From positions 1 through 64,000 of the IMG/VR virus record IMGVR_UViG_3300034418_004641: DNA of 64,000 nt, one strand, 5' to 3'. The DNA is from a virus. The position numbers and the translations under genes are program-made. This document shows, one piece after another, positions 14,718 through 22,878 of the stretch. Each line of letters starts with the position of its first letter. Position 1 is the stretch's first letter. The notes beneath the pieces are model-generated. The model was not told the DNA's origin, made no database searches, and saw only the letters and a list, made by a program, of their open reading frames with translations.

Positions 14718-15705
14718 ATCAGCTAAGGAGAAGACAGATGAGGCTGTAAGAAGTATAGCCAAGTTTCAGACAGGAGAGATTGCTCCTATATCTACAGGAT
14801 TTGAGTGGTTAGATAGGCACTTGCTTGGAGGGTTTCTCCCTTCTACGATAATGACTATCGGAGGTTTGTCTAATCACGGTAAGACGTACCTGATGCAGAA
14901 GATTGAGAACAGTGTTATTGATAATAATACTGATGTCGTTCTATTGAGATGTAATTGGGAGTCTGCTGTATACAAGCTTCTTTTGAGGAAGATTACGCAG
15001 AAGACGGATATGAAGATGTCAGAAGTGCTGTTCAATACTCCACACGGAGACAACTTGACAGTCATAAAAGACATCTGTGAGCAAGAAAGGAGGGATGGAT
15101 TGTACTATTATGAGGAACCTGTGACAGCTCGTCAGTTCGGAGATGAGGTGGCAGAGTTTTTGCAATCTAATATAGACAAGAAGGTAATGATTACCATCGA
15201 CCACGTTGGCTTGGTAAAAGGAAGGGAAAAAGGAGAAATAGATGCTTTGTTCGAAGAAATGAACAAACTCAAGAAAAACCACCCATATGTATTCTTCCTA
15301 CCTCTGATGCAGCTCAAAAGAGATTTACTCGATAGAGTTGGCAACCACCCATCAGAGGCACCACGCCAACTAGACTTCTACGGGTCAGACCAATTGTTTC
15401 AGTTGTCTGACTTGGTATTAGCGGTATACAACCCTTACAAGGTTGGAGCCACAGGAAAGTACATGGTGTTCTCTAAGTTCGCCTATCAGTACGTTGACGA
15501 GCAGTTCATAGAAGAAGGTGGTGGTAAGTATAACCATTTTATCCCTGAAGGGAATTATTTCTATCACATGTTGAAGTCTAGAGATATCGAAGATATGGAA
15601 GGATTCGAAGATGTGTGGGTAGAGAAGTTGTTTGATGTTAGGCAACCTGAAGAGGAAGAAAAAAATCCTCAACAAGTTGATGATACATTGAATGATATTT
15701 TGTAG
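14707..15705 (+). CDS. DnaB-like replicative helicase (RecA-fold ATPase)
   Basis: 332 aa. It lacks the DnaB N-terminal collar and consists of the RecA-like motor: the lead-in FEWLDRHLLGGFLPSTIM, Walker A GLSNHGKT (53-60), Walker B ITIDH around residue 167, and the motif with PLMQLKRDL near residue 205, where DnaB proteins have LSQL-R. A Glu/Gln-rich tail ends it. It should unwind DNA ahead of the polymerase. The ATG at 14707 is chosen (11-nt overlap with the previous gene); an ATG at 14647 would overlap by 71 nt. No primase domain is fused, so priming must come from elsewhere. Confidence 0.8.
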   Translation: MPIKSAKEKTDEAVRSIAKFQTGEIAPISTGFEWLDRHLLGGFLPSTIMTIGGLSNHGKTYLMQKIENSVIDNNTDVVLLRCNWESAVYKLLLRKITQKTDMKMSEVLFNTPHGDNLTVIKDICEQERRDGLYYYEEPVTARQFGDEVAEFLQSNIDKKVMITIDHVGLVKGREKGEIDALFEEMNKLKKNHPYVFFLPLMQLKRDLLDRVGNHPSEAPRQLDFYGSDQLFQLSDLVLAVYNPYKVGATGKYMVFSKFAYQYVDEQFIEEGGGKYNHFIPEGNYFYHMLKSRDIEDMEGFEDVWVEKLFDVRQPEEEEKNPQQVDDTLNDIL

Positions 15706-15710
15706 ATTTG
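15703..15710 (+). promoter_or_regulatory. Possible -7 promoter element before the 131-aa gene
   Basis: TAGATTTG is an exact match to the Bacteroidota -7 consensus TAnnTTTG and lies about 26 nt before the ATG at 15736. The -33 partner is weak: the nearest TTG is 23 nt upstream. The TTTTGTA upstream is reminiscent of the other promoters here. Confidence 0.35.
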
Positions 15711-15735
15711 TATTTTTTAATTTAAACCAATTATT

Positions 15736-16131
15736 ATGGCAACTGAAGTAAAGACTTCACAGAACGGGGCAACTCCCCAAAATGATGACTTCAATTATGA
15801 AGCTATCGAACAGGAAATGTATGCTCCCGACACGGAGCTTACTATGTATGGTGCAGAGATGATGCAGATTAAGGGTAGATTGGAGAAGTTTCTCCATGAC
15901 AATACCCAAGCAGTGTTCGGTGAAAATAACCAACCTATCGGGCACTTTATGCAACCTTACGCTCAACCAATCGCTGAGTTATATGGTATGATTTATCGTA
16001 CTATGCACAGACGTTTCTTTGAGGACGGTCATACGATGAATTTCGATGATTATAAGAAAGCTATGCAGACTAAAGCTATGGAAGCTGAGGAAGCTGAAAA
16101 CCAACAAGCAGAGGCTACTACTGAAGCCTAA
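15736..16131 (+). CDS. Hypothetical protein (131 aa), last gene of the early operon
   Basis: Not recognised. Residues 1-20 are Asn/Gln/Thr-rich and probably flexible; 20-100 are helical with aromatic residues (MQPYAQPIAELYGMIYRTMHRRFFEDG); the tail is Ala/Glu/Thr-rich (EEAENQQAEATTEA). No membrane segment. It may have its own promoter and is followed by the strongest terminator in the window, an arrangement typical of an abundantly made protein such as a DNA-binding or scaffolding factor, though nothing proves that. Confidence 0.65.
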   Translation: MATEVKTSQNGATPQNDDFNYEAIEQEMYAPDTELTMYGAEMMQIKGRLEKFLHDNTQAVFGENNQPIGHFMQPYAQPIAELYGMIYRTMHRRFFEDGHTMNFDDYKKAMQTKAMEAEEAENQQAEATTEA

Positions 16132-16155
16132 GCTTATCATCTTTTTCCAGTGTGT

Positions 16156-16180
16156 GGGGAGCGAAAGCTCCCCTTTTTTT
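16156..16180 (+). terminator. Strong intrinsic terminator at the convergence of the two operons
   Basis: GGGGAGC (16156-16162), GAAA tetraloop, GCTCCCC (16167-16173), then seven T. A perfect seven-base stem. On the other strand no T-run follows the hairpin, so termination is oriented against the + strand operon. Confidence 0.95.
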
Positions 16181-16184
16181 ATGC

Positions 16185-16292
16185 CTAAAATATAAAATGT
16201 TTAAGGGCTACGTAAGTCATCGTGCCTAGAAGTCCTGCCATCAATGCCCAGCAAAAAAGATATAACTTCCACATTGCTTTTCCCCAACTCAT
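16185..16292 (-). CDS. Single-TM micro-protein (35 aa), last gene of the late operon
   Basis: On the minus strand, ATG at 16292 reads to TAG at 16185-16187, 31 nt after the stop of the 2182-aa gene. The product starts MSWGKAMWK and continues as one membrane span (LYLFCWALMAGLLGTMTYVAL). It occupies most of the 192-nt gap between the converging operons, which otherwise holds only the terminator. It could be a lysis or virion membrane peptide; no family is recognised. Confidence 0.5.
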   Translation of the reverse strand: MSWGKAMWKLYLFCWALMAGLLGTMTYVALKHFIF

Positions 16293-16323
16293 AATTGTAA
16301 TTTAGATTGTGATAAAGAGAGAT

Positions 16324-19300
16324 TTAATATGCACTTCCTCCTATTTTAGCCTTACCCTCATCACCCTTACCTTTTTCTTTAGAAGACTTATATAACCACT
16401 GGCCAAACACACTAGGTCTGTATCTTATGTAATTAGATTCAGTTTTCCTAATTTGTGCAGGATTAGCTCTATACTCCATTGCACGGTGTAAGTTATAATA
16501 TAGGGGAACATATCTATCAAACAACTCTCCCATCATACCAGTAAACTCACTTGGTGATTCTATACCAAGCACACTGATAATACCTCTGTCACTTTCTATT
16601 TCTGCCTTAGAACGAGTATCCTCTTCTGCAGTTGGGTCAAAACCTAAAATTTTAACAGTATCCCCAAGGAAAGATGTTAACTGACCTATAGCTGCACCTG
16701 GACCCATAATCTCTTGAGGAGTGAAAGCAGTACCAAAGAAAGTTGAACTGAATGTCTCATAGTACACTCTCGTAGCGATATACGATGCAAAGTTCAGTGC
16801 TAGAGAATCATCTTCTTCACCATCAGCCCCTTGTTGATAAGCCAACATAGTTAGAAGGTAAGCAGACAGTGCTGCGATGGTAAACATTCTAACATCAGCT
16901 CCCATTCTAATCCAGTTCCTTTTCTGTGCTTCAGAAAGGTCTGTATTGTCTAATAGAGATAACACAGAGTTGTTAGCTGCACTAAAGTTTGCTGCAGATA
17001 GTGCCATAGCACCAAGAGCTTTAAATAAATCTTTTCCTTTCGTACCTCCAAATACAGTGTTATACACCCCTTCATCATAGATACCTGTTACTGGGTCGAA
17101 TCCTCCCCTCTTAAGCCTAGAGCCTAAAAATACAGATAAGTAATTTTTGAAAGGGAAGAAAAGAGCGAGCTCAGGTCTTCTTGATAGAAGGGCAGCTTGA
17201 GAGCCCTCTAAGTTAGCATCTATCTTAGATTTAGCTGTTTTTGCTAATTCTTTTGCTTGTGCCTCTACCATTTGATAGCTTTTAGGGTCAAATCCCTCTT
17301 TCTTAAGTGCTTCTTTATTTAAAACTAGTCTTTCGCCCTCTCTAGTCAAGAAATTGTCGTATGTTTTGTCACTCAGCTTATCCCATTGTTTTTCTATTTG
17401 GTCACGAGTCATGTTAGTCTCCTCAAGTAATTTATTTACAAAAGCAGCATGAGTCAAAAATTTACCATCATACAACCTAAAGTTATCTAAAGCAGCTGTA
17501 ACAGCCTCAACGGATTGTATTTGGTTAAATATTTGGAATCCTGTAATATTACCTGGTTTAAAACGTCTTGCTGCTCTACGTCCCCTACTTAGAGTAGTAC
17601 CTGTGAACATCTCTTCTACGTCTCTTTTCAACCCTGCATACTGGATAAGCAAAGTTGCTCTGTTTCCAGGGATAAATTGTCCTGTATTTTCATCAAAAAT
17701 AGACTTACCTGTATCAAGTAAATATTTCCTCCTTGCTCTACGTCTACTTTTTTCCGTGAATAATTTACCTTCTCTACCTACGGCCCTAATCATCAATCTA
17801 GATGCAGCATAAGAAGTAGCAGGTACAAACGGGTTACCTGACATGAGAAGTCCTTTACTATACTTAGTAAGAGCTTTGACTGTCTTTGCAGCATTCACTT
17901 GGTTACCACCTATGTTAACATCAGTTCCTATTAGCGCACCACTAGTTAAGTTACCAAAAATGTCTCTATCAATCATCTCACGCATGGTCTGTGCGTAATT
18001 ACTAGTACCTTTACGTTTAAGTATCCCAGGACCAGTCTCTGCATATACATTCTGCTCTAGCATGAACAATGCCATCTGTGCTTTCATTAATGCTCTAGAC
18101 CTACCTATGTATCTAAATCCTGCATCCATGTATCTACCCATAGAGTAAGCAACATCTTGCGTGAGTTCCTCTTGTGGTTTTTCTATGTGGAAATATCTTG
18201 GAATTGCTCTAGACCCTCTTACTGCTTGTTTGCTGCCATCAGGTCTTGCTGCACCAAATTCTTCATCCGTAGAGTCAATAACGAATGTTTCTTTAGCCCA
18301 AGTTTTAAATGAGCCAGGAATAGTAGATGGGTCTGTGAGACCTTTATAAAGTCTTTCATTAGCAATCTTTCTTACTTGAGGTCTTAAGTAGTAATGGTTG
18401 TTTAACCCTTGATATCTATCAACATCGTACTTAGTTTCTTGGTAGTACGTAAGAAGGTCAAATACATCTGTATTTCTAGTAGCTACGTCTGACCAAGGGT
18501 CAACTGACTTTTTAATTCCAAAATATTCAAAATATTTGTCATCTCGGTACTTTTCCATTGCCCAAGCACTGGGTTGATGAAACTTACCTATTAAATCAGA
18601 ATTAAAATCAGGATTTAACTCTTTAGATTCGCCTGTCATACTCTCCCACACGAAAGATGGTCCTTTTTCTTTTGGAACAAGTACGCCATCCTTGTATTTT
18701 TTGAACGTAACGTAGTAAGCATCTCTAGGTATAGGGAATACGCCATCTGATTTTCCTGGAGCTAATTCTAATGTTCTGAGCCAATCTTGTAGTTGGGAGC
18801 CACCTGTTTCATTATCTAGTTGCAATAGCTGCAAAAATTTTGCTTTAAACGACTGATTAGGTACAGCTTCGAATGTGAAAGGGCTTGTCCTTTCTTGATT
18901 CATTACAAATTCACCTCGTGGGGTGTTCTTTGTTCTTGGTCCAACTAAAAAAGATAAGTATTCGTCTATCTTTCTAACTTCTGCTACAGCAAGTTCGTTT
19001 CTACTAAAACTAGTTCCATCTACCTCATTATTAAGTTTAGCAGACCTGTAGGGGGCTAAAATAGTTCTTCTTTTTTCCTTGAGAGCTTCATACAGAAATG
19101 AAGGAGTGATGTCCGATTCAGCTATATTCTCAGTGTTTATCATAGCTCTTATAGATGCTATAGTAGCATCATACTTAATACTTGCATCTCTCAGTGCTTC
19201 TTCATCTATCTCTACAGGTTCTGCCTGAGTTTCTACGGATTCTTCAGCATAAGTTTCTATAGAAAATACTTTTTCCCAAGCTTTAAAGTTTTTAGAATTT

Positions 19301-22300
19301 TCTCCATATTCTGCTTTGACCTTCTCTCTAGCCACGTAGTATGCATCTTTTGCTGCTTCCGACATCTCACCACCTTGGAAAGATTCATAATAATCCTGTA
19401 AGTCAAGGGCAGTGGCCAACTCACCACCTGTCTTTGGTCTAAAAGCTGCATTGTAAAGACTAGATTCTAATTTAATTTGTTTTTTAATCTCATCTAAAGC
19501 ATCTAAATCTCTCGTAGAGAAATTATTTACAAATTCTCCTGTATCAGGGTCTCTATATCTTGAATATATCTCTGCTTTAGCCTTAGAAAACTTAGCTATG
19601 CTTCTTTGAGCATCTTGCGTTCTTGTTTTAAGGCCGCTGACAGGGTTCACTGTGTCTCTTTCTCTTCTTCTGTTGTCAGGCTTTTCTACGTACCTGCTCA
19701 TCAAAAATTTCTCGTTGACTTTTTGTAATTCTTCAGCTTGCTCTGAAAGAAGTTCTTGTCTTTTAAAATTTCCTTCGTCTGTTGTAGTATCTAGTTTAGA
19801 TATTTTCTCTTTGTACTTGTCTTTTATTTCTTGCTTGGCATCATTGAAGTCTTTCATAAAAGCTCCTATATCGATAGGGCTCCTGAAATAAGAACCATTA
19901 ACAGCTTTCTCAAAAAACTCTTCCTCACGGCCAAACATATTAGTTTCTCTGAGTTTTTGTACAAAATCACTAAAGTAAGATTCTGTCATACCATTAGCGT
20001 TATTTTGCTCCTCTCTTATAGCCATGAGGCCATACGACAATATAGGATTAGAAATCATATCAGACCCTGAGAATAGATAAGAAGCAGCCATTGTCATATC
20101 CTTTAAACCCGCACCCGACAACATCTTAGCTTCCAAATCTTTAATCATAGATTCAGTAGCTCCTTTTTGTCTAGCTAAATCGATAATGTCTGATTTTACT
20201 TGAGCTCTAATTACCGAATCCACAACGGGCCTCAGTTGGGCAGTCTGTGTTCTAATTGCTTGAGATAGGTCTTGTAACCTTACAACATCATTAGGGTTAA
20301 ACAAGTCACTTGCAGCTGCATCTGTTAAGAAGGCATCAATAACATCCAAGTCAGTAGTCACATCACTCATATAAGTGATTAGATTCATAACATTAGGAGT
20401 GGGTATTTTTTCTAGAATTAAATTTGCTTTAACCTGTGGCGATACATTAGCAGATGTTTGTGGGTTACCAGCATTGGCTTGCCTTAAATCTTCTATCACC
20501 TGACGTTCAGCTCTATCGAATATATCAGCAGCCTTTTCAACATCGGAACGCATGATACCTAAAAACTGAGCACTACTTTCCAATAACTGATGGTCAAGTG
20601 CTTTTTGCACAATCTCATTCATTTGGTTACTCTTAGACAGTCCCTCACTCTCAGTACCTAAAAGTCTCAAGTACTTTGTTTGATATGAAGCCATTGAGGT
20701 AGCAAGACTCTGACTAAGCCTTTGCATGGTAGGGTCAGCTTGTAAGCTAAAGTAAAACTCATTACTTTGCCTTTCAGTAAACATACCTGTTTGGTTAGGG
20801 TCAACAACCCCACGAGCTATATTATCTATTGTTTGACCAAACTCTTCAAAGAATTGTACATTACCTCTGTTTGGTGTAAATATATCCAAGAAACGATTAA
20901 AAAAGTCTCTAAGAATACTGAATATACCAGTTTCTACTGAGTTGGATGCACTGCTTTGGTCAAAGTTATCCTGTATTTTATCAGCAAGTATTTTACCTAG
21001 AACCTCTTTTCTTACTTTACGCTCAAGGGCATCTCCCTCCAAACCTTTTGCTCCCTGAGTCTTTTTACTATACGCATCTCGGTAGTTAGCTGCATTCGCT
21101 TTGTATGCGTTAGTTTGGTCTATGTTCTTGAGCATGTTTTCAAGAACTTCTTGGTCGTTAAAGAATTCGATTGCAAAGTGAGCAACCTCCTCTGTTAGAA
21201 CAGATAAATCAGCTTCATTACTAAGAACAACGACTTTGTTAAGCATATCAGCTAAACCATTTGCCTCTAACGGTACACCAAATCTCTGTTCGTAACTCTT
21301 TTTATAATCGTCTAAACTAACTAAATTAATTCCTAGTCTATCTAGGAACCCTGTTAGTTGCCTCATTTTATCTTGTTCTGACATGTCAAGAAGGCTTCTA
21401 GCCTCTTCTAGGGCTGCATCTTGCATATCTCTAAGGAGCATGTTTTCAACTGCTTCTGATAAACCAGGTATATCTTGTATTTGTCCTCCCTTCTTGACTT
21501 TCTCGTACTCTTTTCGTACATCTACCTCCATTTCTTGTCCTTGGAGGTTTTTAAAGGTTTTAACATCACTAAATATTTGATTGGCATGATTCTCGTCCAT
21601 CATCATGTAGACCTTGCCATTCTGTTCAAAAAATGTAAGGAAGTCTTTAGTTCCAAACATCTCCTCAGCAAACCCTTCTATCACCCCTTCAAAAAGAGGG
21701 TCTTGTAATTCAAACACAAAAGAATTATTGGGAGTAGTAACGCTAACATTACCTCTTCTCAAATCTAATTTAACTGCTTTATTTAAAGCTCCTTGACTGC
21801 GGTACACTTGCCCTTTATACACATAGTGAGGGTCTGATGAGTTAAATTTAACTTGTATAGTCCCGTTGTTTTTTAATTGTGCAATCGAAATATCTTGATT
21901 CTTGCTGTTTCTTTTCTTCGCAGAGATGCGCTCTAAAACATATCTACCGTCAGGCATTTGCGTGGCCACTTGTTCCTGTACAAGTGTTTCCCACACATTA
22001 CGTTCTTGTTCAGATAGTTCTCTAGAAGAATAGATAGGTTTTTTTACTTTGGCGAAAGCCAACTTGAGCATGTCATGCGCTACAGTCTCAGGGAATGCTT
22101 CATTTGATAAGTCTAGCAGTGGCACTTCAAAACCATTCAGCATAGGTTGCAAATCAATGTTAGCAACGTTATTATCATTTACGATAACGTTTATTGAAGA
22201 AGGTTGGCCCCCAGTTTCTCTTGTTTCTACATTTACCACCTGAGACCCTTCTGATGCAGGTTGTGCCTCTAGTAAATTAGATAAATTAACTTTTTCGTTT

Positions 22301-22872
22301 TTGACAAACCCTGAATTCATTGTCATAGTGGCAAACCCTGCGGCTGTAGAAGCATCAGTCTCTCTATTAAAAAGAGCAATAGGTTTGAAGTCATTTTGAG
22401 ATGTTGTAACAACAACAGACTTAGAACCTGCTAGTTCGGATAGAACTTGTTCACCTGTTCCTATTTCTAGTCCTGCATTTCTAGTGTTTCTAAAAAATTC
22501 AGCAGGAGTGTTAGACTTTTCAAGAACATTGGCTTTAGCTCTCTTCTGCATAAACCCTACCTCTACACCTTTCCCTTGTTTGTCTTGTGCCAAAGCTTCA
22601 GCAAAAGAAGTAGTATAAACTAGTTTATTGCCCATCAAGCCTAATTGGTCTGGAGCAGACCTTGCTCTAAACATAAGAACAGGTTCCCCATTCCCATCTG
22701 TAAAGAAAGAATCTTTTGCGTACTGTTGTGCTTTGTTATGGTACACGAGCGCATCATTCTGCCCCTCTATAAATGGTAATTTAAGTAAATCTTGGTATAA
22801 ATTAGATTCAACACCATTAGGTGCAAGAACTGATTGTACTCCTGATTTATTTTTAATTATGCTACAAGCCAT
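16324..22872 (-). CDS. Giant virion/ejection protein (2182 aa), polyvalent-protein-like
   Basis: Very large, probably packaged in the capsid and ejected with DNA. Residues ~50-180 (FTDGNGEPVLMFRA, then KLVYTTSFAEALA, later KPIALFN) have the layout of ART-like domains found in large polyvalent phage proteins. A T-E-E-V-A-H-F segment (Glu 561 to His 565) resembles an incomplete zincin HExxH. The middle is helical and charged. Residues ~1560-2050 carry small-residue and hydrophobic stretches (LLMSGNPFVPATSYAAS; FTIAALSAYLLTMLAYQQ), suited to membrane contact. I looked for but did not find the DxDxD catalytic motif of crAss-like virion RNA polymerases, although a gene of about this size encodes that enzyme in such phages. 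Function is inferred. Confidence 0.65.
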   Translation of the reverse strand: MACSIIKNKSGVQSVLAPNGVESNLYQDLLKLPFIEGQNDALVYHNKAQQYAKDSFFTDGNGEPVLMFRARSAPDQLGLMGNKLVYTTSFAEALAQDKQGKGVEVGFMQKRAKANVLEKSNTPAEFFRNTRNAGLEIGTGEQVLSELAGSKSVVVTTSQNDFKPIALFNRETDASTAAGFATMTMNSGFVKNEKVNLSNLLEAQPASEGSQVVNVETRETGGQPSSINVIVNDNNVANIDLQPMLNGFEVPLLDLSNEAFPETVAHDMLKLAFAKVKKPIYSSRELSEQERNVWETLVQEQVATQMPDGRYVLERISAKKRNSKNQDISIAQLKNNGTIQVKFNSSDPHYVYKGQVYRSQGALNKAVKLDLRRGNVSVTTPNNSFVFELQDPLFEGVIEGFAEEMFGTKDFLTFFEQNGKVYMMMDENHANQIFSDVKTFKNLQGQEMEVDVRKEYEKVKKGGQIQDIPGLSEAVENMLLRDMQDAALEEARSLLDMSEQDKMRQLTGFLDRLGINLVSLDDYKKSYEQRFGVPLEANGLADMLNKVVVLSNEADLSVLTEEVAHFAIEFFNDQEVLENMLKNIDQTNAYKANAANYRDAYSKKTQGAKGLEGDALERKVRKEVLGKILADKIQDNFDQSSASNSVETGIFSILRDFFNRFLDIFTPNRGNVQFFEEFGQTIDNIARGVVDPNQTGMFTERQSNEFYFSLQADPTMQRLSQSLATSMASYQTKYLRLLGTESEGLSKSNQMNEIVQKALDHQLLESSAQFLGIMRSDVEKAADIFDRAERQVIEDLRQANAGNPQTSANVSPQVKANLILEKIPTPNVMNLITYMSDVTTDLDVIDAFLTDAAASDLFNPNDVVRLQDLSQAIRTQTAQLRPVVDSVIRAQVKSDIIDLARQKGATESMIKDLEAKMLSGAGLKDMTMAASYLFSGSDMISNPILSYGLMAIREEQNNANGMTESYFSDFVQKLRETNMFGREEEFFEKAVNGSYFRSPIDIGAFMKDFNDAKQEIKDKYKEKISKLDTTTDEGNFKRQELLSEQAEELQKVNEKFLMSRYVEKPDNRRRERDTVNPVSGLKTRTQDAQRSIAKFSKAKAEIYSRYRDPDTGEFVNNFSTRDLDALDEIKKQIKLESSLYNAAFRPKTGGELATALDLQDYYESFQGGEMSEAAKDAYYVAREKVKAEYGENSKNFKAWEKVFSIETYAEESVETQAEPVEIDEEALRDASIKYDATIASIRAMINTENIAESDITPSFLYEALKEKRRTILAPYRSAKLNNEVDGTSFSRNELAVAEVRKIDEYLSFLVGPRTKNTPRGEFVMNQERTSPFTFEAVPNQSFKAKFLQLLQLDNETGGSQLQDWLRTLELAPGKSDGVFPIPRDAYYVTFKKYKDGVLVPKEKGPSFVWESMTGESKELNPDFNSDLIGKFHQPSAWAMEKYRDDKYFEYFGIKKSVDPWSDVATRNTDVFDLLTYYQETKYDVDRYQGLNNHYYLRPQVRKIANERLYKGLTDPSTIPGSFKTWAKETFVIDSTDEEFGAARPDGSKQAVRGSRAIPRYFHIEKPQEELTQDVAYSMGRYMDAGFRYIGRSRALMKAQMALFMLEQNVYAETGPGILKRKGTSNYAQTMREMIDRDIFGNLTSGALIGTDVNIGGNQVNAAKTVKALTKYSKGLLMSGNPFVPATSYAASRLMIRAVGREGKLFTEKSRRRARRKYLLDTGKSIFDENTGQFIPGNRATLLIQYAGLKRDVEEMFTGTTLSRGRRAARRFKPGNITGFQIFNQIQSVEAVTAALDNFRLYDGKFLTHAAFVNKLLEETNMTRDQIEKQWDKLSDKTYDNFLTREGERLVLNKEALKKEGFDPKSYQMVEAQAKELAKTAKSKIDANLEGSQAALLSRRPELALFFPFKNYLSVFLGSRLKRGGFDPVTGIYDEGVYNTVFGGTKGKDLFKALGAMALSAANFSAANNSVLSLLDNTDLSEAQKRNWIRMGADVRMFTIAALSAYLLTMLAYQQGADGEEDDSLALNFASYIATRVYYETFSSTFFGTAFTPQEIMGPGAAIGQLTSFLGDTVKILGFDPTAEEDTRSKAEIESDRGIISVLGIESPSEFTGMMGELFDRYVPLYYNLHRAMEYRANPAQIRKTESNYIRYRPSVFGQWLYKSSKEKGKGDEGKAKIGGSAY

Positions 22873-22878
22873 AATAAA

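Noticed and set aside
16181-16323. tRNA or origin in the gap between converging operons
   Set aside because: No cloverleaf, iteron or AT-rich repeat seen; the gap is accounted for by a terminator and a 35-aa reading frame.
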